NCBI GenBank assembly: GCA_039817415.1
Contig: JBCBVV010000038.1
Coordinates: forward strand, 1 to 63,978
Source: JALEFZ01 sp039817415
GTDB lineage: Bacteria > Bacteroidota > Bacteroidia > J057
Direction of reading: 5' to 3'
DNA: 63,978 bases
Shown here: positions 9,242 through 16,067 of the stretch, piece by piece
Layout: the number at the start of each line of letters is the position of its first letter
Numbering within the stretch: the first letter of the stretch is position 1
Notes under the pieces: generated by a model
Told to the model about the DNA's origin: nothing
Seen by the model: only the letters and a program-made list of their open reading frames with translations
The model's database searches: none
Made by a program: the position numbers and the translations under genes

Positions 9242-10204
9242 TTAGGGTACAATATATGCTGCCATATAAGCTTTGGATTCAATGGGAGAACCATTACTCG
9301 GAAACTCTAAGTCGTTTTGGTGATCACCATCATTGAGATACAGCCTGAAGAGGGTTAGATCGTTTAAGGTTAGTCTATTAGCATTGAAACTGATAAACCA
9401 ATGAAAGGTCTCAGAGGAACCATCCTCATAAAAATCTAAGACTGTTTTCCCAGCAGAACTATATTGAGCGGTGAACTCATTCTCAGGAGTAAAAACTTGC
9501 AAATTCTGCTGGCCTGTAGCGGTTTTGACTCTGAAATTTTGAAATTCAGCTTCTGCTGTACTGTCGTCCTCTAATTTGAACCAAACCGTACTTGCCAGTC
9601 CATATCGCATGCCAAAAGGTGCATAGGTGGTGTCCCTAAAGCTATCCACTCTTACCTCGAACCCATTAAAATCCTGAAAAGCTGCTAGTGATTTGAAGGT
9701 CGGTTGGCGATTGGGGAGAGAAGCATCTTGCCCAAACTGATCCTTAGCTCCATCCATGATCCAGTCCCGGATGGCTTGAAGTTTCCATTCCTCTAGGGGA
9801 TTGTCATATAAAGGCATTCGGCCAAGTGTTTGATCATCTGTGGTAACACGATTGTAAAACCATGATTCGTTGAGGGAAGCTGGTTTAACCCTGTATTCGT
9901 ATGCTTCATCTACCGTATTTTTGATGACAGGATGATATACCAAAGAGGAATAAGCGGATTGAACCGTTCGGAAATCAGGCTCAAAACTTCCGTCATGACA
10001 GCCTGGCACCGCACAGCTAACAGAAAAAATATAATGGTGTAGCCCTACAATACTGGCTGTGTCAATCTGTGTAGGGGCGATGGTGTCCTCTGGAAAGACA
10101 ATGCTGTCAAAGGGGTTTTCAGGTTCATTTGGGTTAATGGCATTGTTCCCACAGGCCGCTATCAGCAAGGAAACAACGAGGAGAAAAGGAATGTATCGTT
10201 TCAT
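9242..10204 (-). CDS. Cytochrome c-like lipoprotein, C-x4-C-H
   Basis: A 320-aa lipoprotein (lipobox IAA-C18). Residues 64-70 read CAVPGCH: a C-x4-C-H motif, wider than the usual C-x2-C-H but known as a heme site in several cytochrome-like domains of Planctomycetes and Bacteroidota. GRMPLY (Met130) is placed where a distal Met ligand would be expected, and KLQAIRDWI is a typical last helix. The C-terminal 170 residues are beta-rich with no heme motif. It is the last gene of an operon with an alkaline-phosphatase-like protein and two DUF4214-like lipoproteins. Heme binding is inferred, not proved. Confidence 0.75.
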   Translation of the reverse strand: MKRYIPFLLVVSLLIAACGNNAINPNEPENPFDSIVFPEDTIAPTQIDTASIVGLHHYIFSVSCAVPGCHDGSFEPDFRTVQSAYSSLVYHPVIKNTVDEAYEYRVKPASLNESWFYNRVTTDDQTLGRMPLYDNPLEEWKLQAIRDWIMDGAKDQFGQDASLPNRQPTFKSLAAFQDFNGFEVRVDSFRDTTYAPFGMRYGLASTVWFKLEDDSTAEAEFQNFRVKTATGQQNLQVFTPENEFTAQYSSAGKTVLDFYEDGSSETFHWFISFNANRLTLNDLTLFRLYLNDGDHQNDLEFPSNGSPIESKAYMAAYIVP

Positions 10205-10215
10205 TGTTGGTGGGC

Positions 10216-11520
10216 TTAAACGTAAATTTCATTCAACACACGACCATTGAGCAAGCCAGTAGGAATATCCAAATCAAAACCAAGCAGGTTGGCAACAGTT
10301 GGCACAAGGTCTATCGTTTCGCCTACGGGATTGTTCGCCGTCCCCACTTTCAGATTTTTATTGATGACACCTTGAGGACCAAGAATTAGAGAAAAAATCT
10401 CCCTTGAGGTCGGATCACCTGTATGGTCCACCCCAAACCGTCCAAAATTGTCCCTTACGGTATTGGAATCAAGATTTCTTCCATGCTCAGGTACCATGAT
10501 CAAAACGGTATCATCCGCCATGCCTGGAGTAGACTGAATCAAATTCCATAAATGTGCTACTGCATAATCTGCCTTTTGGAGATTCACCATATAATTGGTG
10601 AAATTCTGATGGCAGGCATCTACGTCAGTCATGTTGACAACCAGCAATTCTGGTTGGAATTCTTTAATAATTTCCTCTGCGAAGAGGATGTTGTAGATAT
10701 CATTGTTGCCCTGATTGCTAGGCAAACCCAGCGGATTGTTGAGCAAGCCACTTTGACCCTTCGTATACATATCCTGAATGAAGGCTCTAATCTGTCTGGC
10801 GTCATCCTCCGTGTTCACAATGCCTACATTATCCAATAGAGCATCTTTCCCAAAGTTCTTATTCAGGAAGTTTCGCACTTTGGCTACTTTTTCTTCCTCG
10901 TGAAATTGAAAAGGCTTTGGCTGACCCAGCATATCGGCAATAGCTGGATTTAGCAGGTATGTTGGTGCTATATGATTGGCTCCATACATGGCTCCGTAAC
11001 CAGGATAGCGGCTATAATTCAAGGCTGGATAAGGCCCTAAGGCATTAGACACCCACCAAGCATTTTTCGACGTTACAGAGGGTGAATTGTGCTTGAGATA
11101 ATACTCGAAAATAGTAGGGAATTCAGGGTTGGCCCGAAGGTTTAAACCAGTATCTGTATAAACGCCTGTTAGGGCTACAGTATGGCCGTTGTAATGACCA
11201 GTCGGACCATCTTTGTACCTAAATTCAGGGAAAAGCGTTCCTTCTTGTTCGAGTATAGTTGGATGGGGAGAAGTAGGGAGTGTCGTTATCCCATCCGCAG
11301 TACTTTTTACACCTGTCAGCATAGATGGCATCAAATTCCCCAAATCCTGATGAATGGCATCAATGTTTCGCACGCCTCCGGCAAAAAGGCAGAAAACCAC
11401 ATGATTTACCTTTCTATTCATGGTCTTGGCAAATAGGCGACCTGATGGAAGCACGTAGGGGGCAGATAAAGTGCCAGCTGTCAAAGCTGCTGTATGTTTA
11501 AGGAAGGATCTCCGTTTCAT
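10216..11520 (-). CDS. Tat-exported alkaline-phosphatase-fold protein, DUF1501-like
   Basis: A 434-aa exported protein with a twin-arginine signal (KRRSFLKHTAAL). The fold is that of the alkaline phosphatase/sulfatase superfamily: an early segment HVVFCLFAGGVRNID, a middle VVNMTDVDACHQNF and the late metal-ligand pair VPEHGRN with GVDHTGDP. The Ser/Thr nucleophile is not evident, so it may be a DUF1501-type protein rather than an active hydrolase. DUF1501 proteins are typically encoded beside DUF1800 or DUF1549 proteins, and here the neighbours fit that style (two linker-like lipoproteins and a cytochrome-like lipoprotein). 11 bp before the cytochrome gene. Confidence 0.75.
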   Translation of the reverse strand: MKRRSFLKHTAALTAGTLSAPYVLPSGRLFAKTMNRKVNHVVFCLFAGGVRNIDAIHQDLGNLMPSMLTGVKSTADGITTLPTSPHPTILEQEGTLFPEFRYKDGPTGHYNGHTVALTGVYTDTGLNLRANPEFPTIFEYYLKHNSPSVTSKNAWWVSNALGPYPALNYSRYPGYGAMYGANHIAPTYLLNPAIADMLGQPKPFQFHEEEKVAKVRNFLNKNFGKDALLDNVGIVNTEDDARQIRAFIQDMYTKGQSGLLNNPLGLPSNQGNNDIYNILFAEEIIKEFQPELLVVNMTDVDACHQNFTNYMVNLQKADYAVAHLWNLIQSTPGMADDTVLIMVPEHGRNLDSNTVRDNFGRFGVDHTGDPTSREIFSLILGPQGVINKNLKVGTANNPVGETIDLVPTVANLLGFDLDIPTGLLNGRVLNEIYV

Positions 11521-11558
11521 CGTAGTGGATGTTAATGGTTAAGCGTGTGGTCTTTGGC

Positions 11559-12050
11559 TTAGAAGTACCTGTATTCATCAGAAGTCAAGAAGGCATAATA
11601 GATCATCTCTGGGATAAGCTCACTATCTCCTTCGATCATGCCTTGTAATTCCCATTTCTCGTAGGCATTGGGCTCACGGATATAGAATTTGAGGTAGGTA
11701 TCTTCAATAAATTTCTCGATATCATTTCTCATTTGTGCATCTGAAGGAACATTGGCTTGCGGGCTGTTGAGCATATTTCTGATGATAATATCTGTGATCA
11801 GCTGTTTATCCCCTAGAGCGGTAAAGGCGATGATCATGACGTCAATGTCAGATTGGCTAACAGTGCCTCCAAATAGATCCGCATACACAAGAGAAATGAA
11901 TTCTAGGTCTGCCTTTGGATTGTTTTTATCTACGCCAGATTGTTCGACATCTACCGTGTTGACCTCATAGAGATAAACGTTTTCCTGAGGATCTCCACAG
12001 GCGAACAACAAGGGAAGAAGGGCGAAGCTTATGATGAGTATCTTTTTCAT
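11559..12050 (-). CDS. Short DUF4214-like lipoprotein
   Basis: A 163-aa lipoprotein (lipobox LFA-C18). The body is helical with two repeats of the linker pattern: FISLVYADLFGGTVSQSDID and the C-terminal TYLKFYIREPNAYEKWEL followed by AFLTSDEYRYF, similar to DUF4214/phycobilisome-linker-like units that end in S-x-E-Y. It is the second gene of the operon and a shorter relative of the next one upstream (14 bp apart). Likely periplasmic; function unknown. Confidence 0.65.
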   Translation of the reverse strand: MKKILIISFALLPLLFACGDPQENVYLYEVNTVDVEQSGVDKNNPKADLEFISLVYADLFGGTVSQSDIDVMIIAFTALGDKQLITDIIIRNMLNSPQANVPSDAQMRNDIEKFIEDTYLKFYIREPNAYEKWELQGMIEGDSELIPEMIYYAFLTSDEYRYF

Positions 12051-12064
12051 GTTGTCTTGAGTTG

Positions 12065-12943
12065 TTAGTCGATTCCCAGGTATTCGTCAGTGGACAGGAT
12101 ATCTTGCATGAGGAGCTGATAATCTAGTGTCAGTTTGTAATCCTTAGTGGCATTACTCATCTCCACTGTATTGGGATCGCGAAACAGAAAGTTTCGGTAG
12201 ATTTCGAAGACTTGCCCTTCGAAGTAATTATTGGAGCGGAAGAAAATGTCTATAAAATCAGCCTTACTTTGGCCTATCTCTCCAAAAACCACACTTTCAA
12301 TTCCGTCTACCATGCTGATAGAAGATTTTTCCTCTGCCGTTGTAGGGTTTCTACCAAGAAAGAATTCAAACATGGCTAGGACAAAGTTTTGACTGCCCAT
12401 GTTGATCTCGTCATAAAAGGGATTGTTGACACAGGCTTTGTGGAGTGCTATTCTGCCGATGGTCTTAGCGGCATATTCCTGCGGGGCATCCCGTAGGGTA
12501 ACCAATTTGTTAATCTCCAGTTCAATCAAGTCGTAGAAGTCTGCATATTGGGGGTCATTCAAGAGATCAACGTAAATCCTTATCTGAGTAGAAATATCTG
12601 CCGTATCTAGGTTTGACAGAATATTGATCCGCATAAAGTCATACTGCTTGTAGTAATAATTCTCCTCTGATTGTATCTTCTGTATCAATTCCTTCCTGTT
12701 CTCGATAGAGGTAAAGTCTTGATCCAGAATGACAAGGGCTGCGTCCAACTCTGTTTCTGTTACTTTCCTTCCAAGCAGGGTAATGTAGAGTTTGTTGATA
12801 TAATTTTCCTGAATCACCCTTGGGACAGTCAGGTCAGGCGGGGCAGTATTATCCGGAACTAGGATAATATTTGGATCAACTGGGTCTTGCGAACAGCCAA
12901 ATAGCGTGAACAGCAGAACGGCTATGAAGATCGGTCTACTCAT
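12065..12943 (-). CDS. DUF4214-like lipoprotein
   Basis: A 292-aa lipoprotein (lipobox LFG-C17). Two linker-like repeats are visible: NKLYITLLGRKVTETELDAA near the N-terminus and IYRNFLFRDPNTVEMSNATK near the end, closing with LSTDEYLG. Such units are known as DUF4214 and often occur in large surface or periplasmic proteins. It is the first gene of the four-gene operon ending in the cytochrome-like lipoprotein and is divergent from the potassium channel gene 121 bp away. Probably works with the exported alkaline-phosphatase-like protein; mechanism unknown. Confidence 0.68.
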   Translation of the reverse strand: MSRPIFIAVLLFTLFGCSQDPVDPNIILVPDNTAPPDLTVPRVIQENYINKLYITLLGRKVTETELDAALVILDQDFTSIENRKELIQKIQSEENYYYKQYDFMRINILSNLDTADISTQIRIYVDLLNDPQYADFYDLIELEINKLVTLRDAPQEYAAKTIGRIALHKACVNNPFYDEINMGSQNFVLAMFEFFLGRNPTTAEEKSSISMVDGIESVVFGEIGQSKADFIDIFFRSNNYFEGQVFEIYRNFLFRDPNTVEMSNATKDYKLTLDYQLLMQDILSTDEYLGID

Positions 12944-13014
12944 GAGGATGGTATTTGGTAATTAGACTCTTTACCTTTTGATAGGTTTAATTTACAGGTA
13001 TCCCTAAAAAGGGC

Positions 13015-13022
13015 TATGTTTG
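13015..13022 (+). promoter_or_regulatory. Possible -7 element of a Bacteroidota promoter
   Basis: TATGTTTG matches the Bacteroidota -7 pattern TAnnTTTG, 43 nt ahead of the KirBac start codon. A good -33 TTTG at the right distance is not visible, so this is weak. Confidence 0.3.
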
Positions 13023-13064
13023 ATCCTTTAGGAATGTGTTTCAAAATTTGATTAACGCATAGAT

Positions 13065-14063
13065 ATGGCGAATAGAAGATTTGGATTGGGAAGATTAATG
13101 GGAGGAAGCCAAAAACCAGGCGGGACCAACCAGGATGATGAATCTGACCTTGGATTTGGATCCAGTTTTGGAGGCGTCGTGCGACGCATGATCAACCGTG
13201 ATGGGAGCTTTAATATTCGTAGAGAAGGGGTAAGGCTGAGAGACATCAATGCCTATGTCTATTTGGTTACCTTAGGGTGGGGGAAGTTACTCCTCGTGGT
13301 CCTAGGGGCCTATATGATTTTCAATGCTGTTTTTGCCCTGATCTACTTGGGGCTAGGGATAGAAACTTTGTCTGGTGGAGAAGCAATAGAAGGCTGGTTC
13401 AATCAATTTTCATATGCTTTCTTTTTTAGTGCGCAAACCTTTACTACAGTAGGATATGGGGCGATTAGCCCCATCGGGTTGTTGACAAACTTTGTCGCCT
13501 CGATTGAAGCTATGATTGGCCTAATGGGTTTTGCTGTGGCAACAGGCGTACTATGGGGACGTTTTTCACGGCCCTCTGCCAAAATCGGTTTTAGCAAGAA
13601 GGGAATCATTGCTCCTTATCAGGATATCAATAGTTTTCAGTTTCGCATGGTCAACAGAAGAAAGAATCAGTTGATTGAATTGGAGGTAATGGTTACCCTG
13701 ATGTACTATAAAATGGTAGATGGAGTAAGGAAACAGCATTTTGCAAGACTCCCATTGGAAAGAGACAGTGTTGCCCTATTTCCTTTGACATGGACCGTCG
13801 TCCATCCTATCGATCGTACAAGTCCTCTGTATAACCTGAGCCAAGAAGATTTGGAAATGAAGTATGCTGAATTCCTGATTATCGTCAAGGCCTATGACGA
13901 TACCTTTGCGCAGCATGTGCATTTAAGAACCTCTTATCGTTATGACGAATTGCTATTTGGAGCCAAGTTTGTCAAGATTTTCTTCGACGATGAGGAAGGG
14001 AATATCAAATTGGAAATGGATAAGATCAGTCACTGCGAAAGAGCTGAACTGAATTCTTATTAA
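13065..14063 (+). CDS. KirBac-type inward-rectifier potassium channel
   Basis: A 332-aa channel. Two transmembrane helices (about residues 75-100 and 143-167) flank the pore loop, which contains the K+ selectivity filter TVGYG (residues 128-132). The C-terminal half (residues 175-330) is the cytoplasmic Kir immunoglobulin-like domain, with the expected strands (FRMVNRRKNQLIELEVMV; FARLPLERDSVALFPLTW; TSPLYNLSQEDLE; CHERAEL-like end). An unstructured Gly/Arg-rich N-terminus of about 50 residues precedes a slide-helix segment (RDINAYVYLV). Alone on its strand, divergent from the exported operon. Confidence 0.93.
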   Translation: MANRRFGLGRLMGGSQKPGGTNQDDESDLGFGSSFGGVVRRMINRDGSFNIRREGVRLRDINAYVYLVTLGWGKLLLVVLGAYMIFNAVFALIYLGLGIETLSGGEAIEGWFNQFSYAFFFSAQTFTTVGYGAISPIGLLTNFVASIEAMIGLMGFAVATGVLWGRFSRPSAKIGFSKKGIIAPYQDINSFQFRMVNRRKNQLIELEVMVTLMYYKMVDGVRKQHFARLPLERDSVALFPLTWTVVHPIDRTSPLYNLSQEDLEMKYAEFLIIVKAYDDTFAQHVHLRTSYRYDELLFGAKFVKIFFDDEEGNIKLEMDKISHCERAELNSY

Positions 14064-14223
14064 TTTTTTTTAGTACTGTAAATCAGGTATTTATGTAGAA
14101 ATTTTGAAAAAAATGTAGAAAGGTGGGTTACGAATTCAGCCCTCGCTGAAACTGATTAATGAATGCGACGCTAACGCTTCCTTCAAAAAAAATCAAAATT
14201 CAAAAACCCTAAAAATTTCTACA

Positions 14224-14910
14224 ATGAAAAGCACAGTAAGTATCTTAATCAGCTTCGTTATTGCCCTGTCATTTGTTTTCCAAGGAACAACTCAGGCCCA
14301 ATGTACTAAGGTTCTAAAATCACGCACAGGAACTGTTTATGCAGCTGGCCCAGCTAAAACTACTTTGAGGCCTACTTCAAATTCAATTACAGTTAAGGTG
14401 AATAAAAGAGGTGGTAGAGCACAGACAATTGTCAACATCTACGTCAACAACGTTCGCAAGAAGTTTATCAACTTCAATAATGGGAACTACTCTTCTACCA
14501 AGACTGCTGTTATCACAGGTGTGAGAAACAAAAACGTTAGAATTGATATCGTGAACCAGTCTGTGGGAAACAAATTTGAGTATAAGTTGACCGTAACGGG
14601 TGAAGCTCCTGCCTCACTAGGAAAGCTTTCAGGTAACTTGGTAGGACAGACTCAAAAGACTAAGACTTTCGATAAGTCTTGCAAAAACAACGTGAGAATC
14701 ACGGTTAAGCGTAAGTCTGGACAAGCTCGTGCTTCTCTAGTAATTAAGAAGAACGGTAGAGTTGTACAGAACTTCTTGTTCAACAACAACACGCAGAACT
14801 TTAGCAAGAGCTTCCCTAACTCCAAAGATGCTCGCTACACAGTAGAACTAAGAAACCTATCTGTAGGAAACCGCTTCGGATATGAAATGAGTGCAACTCA
14901 GTCCAACTAA
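14224..14910 (+). CDS. Secreted basic protein with internal duplication
   Basis: A 228-aa exported protein with a signal peptide (residues 1-25, ending TQA). The mature chain is strongly basic (rich in K, R, N) and is built of two copies of an about 90-residue beta-rich unit. Each contains a run of alternating strands, an FN(N)-rich turn (FINFNNGNYSS; FLFNNNTQNFSK), and a closing S-V-G-N-(K/R)-F-x-Y motif (NQSVGNKFEYKL and LSVGNRFGYEM). One Cys lies at the start of each copy (Cys27 and SCKNN), so a disulfide is possible. Codon use looks biased to common codons, which suggests strong expression. Family not recognised; a surface or matrix structural role is a guess. Confidence 0.75.
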   Translation: MKSTVSILISFVIALSFVFQGTTQAQCTKVLKSRTGTVYAAGPAKTTLRPTSNSITVKVNKRGGRAQTIVNIYVNNVRKKFINFNNGNYSSTKTAVITGVRNKNVRIDIVNQSVGNKFEYKLTVTGEAPASLGKLSGNLVGQTQKTKTFDKSCKNNVRITVKRKSGQARASLVIKKNGRVVQNFLFNNNTQNFSKSFPNSKDARYTVELRNLSVGNRFGYEMSATQSN

Positions 14911-14928
14911 GCCACACACAACAAACAA

Positions 14929-14960
14929 AAAATGGACCTCGATTTCGAGGTCCATTTTTT
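14929..14960. terminator. Bidirectional terminator
   Basis: An 11-bp perfect stem (AATGGACCTCG with CGAGGTCCATT) and a 4-nt loop, with A run on the left and T run on the right. It serves the duplicated basic protein and the convergent SPOR-like gene. Confidence 0.9.
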
Positions 14961-14979
14961 TATGTCTTTTCAGTATAAC

Positions 14980-15423
14980 CTAGTAGGTTATTCCCCAAAG
15001 GGTAAAGGGGACATCGAATAATTCAGGATTATACCAGCAATCGATTCCTTGCTTTTTATACTGAGTAGCGTAGGATCTGGCTAATTGAGCTGTGGGAAAA
15101 GCTTTTACAATGTAATAGGCACCTTTCATATATCTTCCACGGATCTGAGTTCCCGCATGCTCGATCAACCAAATTTGACCGAGACCGGAAGGAGCTAAAA
15201 TTCTCCGCCAATTGACAGATTTTGGATATACTCCAAATTGTACAAAGTGAAAGTTTTTGCAGTCGAAGAAAGCTCGGTTGAACTCCTGACCTTGCCCTGG
15301 ATCTACCACTCTTGGATCATCTCCTCTTGGGGTATAGGTGAGTTGGGCCTTTACACTTCCAGCAGCCATCATCATGCCACTAAAGGCAATAATCATCAAC
15401 AGGCGTGCACTCCTCATCTTCAT
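14980..15423 (-). CDS. Secreted SPOR-like protein
   Basis: A 147-aa exported protein with a signal peptide (residues 1-26, ending VKAQ). The segment FVQFGVYPKSVNWRRI, then AYYIVKAFPTAQLARSYATQ and a closing hydrophobic stretch, follows the SPOR domain pattern (two strand-helix repeats with a Gln-Phe-Gly opening). SPOR domains bind denuded peptidoglycan at division sites or in cell-wall complexes. A single SPOR-like module with no membrane anchor, so it is probably periplasmic or surface exposed. Convergent with the basic secreted protein. Confidence 0.6.
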   Translation of the reverse strand: MKMRSARLLMIIAFSGMMMAAGSVKAQLTYTPRGDDPRVVDPGQGQEFNRAFFDCKNFHFVQFGVYPKSVNWRRILAPSGLGQIWLIEHAGTQIRGRYMKGAYYIVKAFPTAQLARSYATQYKKQGIDCWYNPELFDVPFTLWGITY

Positions 15424-15590
15424 AAATTCTTGTTGTATGTGGTTAATATGAGATTCTAGCCTTCAAAAAGCGTTCCATCAGAATACGTAAAATACATTCA
15501 ATAAGTTGAAAATCAAATAAGAAGAATATTTCGAGTAACGATACCTCATCCCATCCTAATATTGGATTCCGCAATTCTAGCCACCCCTTT

Positions 15591-15608
15591 CTACGAAAAT
15601 AATCGTAG
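15591..15608. promoter_or_regulatory. Operator 1, palindrome upstream of blaI-like gene
   Basis: CTACGAAAATAATCGTAG: inverted repeat CTACGA-n6-TCGTAG. It is the first of three copies upstream of the BlaI-family repressor. Inferred binding site of that repressor, since BlaI/MecI proteins bind palindromes in their own promoters. Confidence 0.8.
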
Positions 15609-15621
15609 ATAATATTGGAAG

Positions 15622-15637
15622 TACGATAAGTATCGTA
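15622..15637. promoter_or_regulatory. Operator 2, palindrome upstream of blaI-like gene
   Basis: TACGATAAGTATCGTA: perfect 7-bp arms with a 2-bp centre, containing the same TACGA/TCGTA half sites as operators 1 and 3. Its centre is 30 bp from operator 1 and 27 bp from operator 3. Confidence 0.8.
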
Positions 15638-15647
15638 TATAATTGTT

Positions 15648-15665
15648 CTACGAAAGCTATCGTAG
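15648..15665. promoter_or_regulatory. Operator 3, overlaps the translation start region
   Basis: CTACGAAAGCTATCGTAG: CTACGA-n6-TCGTAG. It ends two bases before the ATG of the repressor, so a bound repressor would cover the whole ribosome-binding region of the DNA and block the promoter or elongation. No Shine-Dalgarno sequence exists in this space. Confidence 0.8.
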
Positions 15666-15667
15666 TT

Positions 15668-16057
15668 ATGAGTCAAAAACAAAAACCTACAGAAGCGGAA
15701 CTGGATATTCTCTCTGTTTTGTGGCAAAACGGACCTTCAACAGTTCGCTTTGTTCACGAAAAACTAAGTGCCAGCAGACAGGTGGGATATACCACCACGC
15801 TCAAACAAATGCAAATCATGCATGATCGTAACATGTTGAGTAGGAGGAAGATGGGTAAAACTCATATCTACAATGCTTTACTGTCTCAGGATGAAACCCA
15901 ACAGGACCTACTCAATAAATTGGTGGATACCGCCTTTGAAGGATCAGCCATGAAATTGGTGATGCAAGCCTTGGGCAATGGACAGACGACCCAGGAAGAA
16001 CTTAATGAGATTCGAAATTTTTTAGACGCATTAGAAGACGATTCCACCAATAAATAA
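15668..16057 (+). CDS. BlaI/MecI-family transcriptional repressor
   Basis: A 129-aa winged-helix repressor of the BlaI/MecI/CopY (Penicillinase_R) family. Signature: PTEAELDILSVLWQNGPSTV, then VGYTTTLKQMQIMHDRNML (recognition helix and wing) and a C-terminal dimerisation helix. In this family the repressor is removed by a BlaR1-type membrane protease; here such a protease (M56) is encoded 10 bp downstream. Three near-identical palindromes sit directly upstream, implying autoregulation. No beta-lactamase is adjacent, so the regulated output is unknown. The start ATG is immediately after the third palindrome. Confidence 0.93.
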   Translation: MSQKQKPTEAELDILSVLWQNGPSTVRFVHEKLSASRQVGYTTTLKQMQIMHDRNMLSRRKMGKTHIYNALLSQDETQQDLLNKLVDTAFEGSAMKLVMQALGNGQTTQEELNEIRNFLDALEDDSTNK

Positions 16058-16067
16058 GCATAACCCC

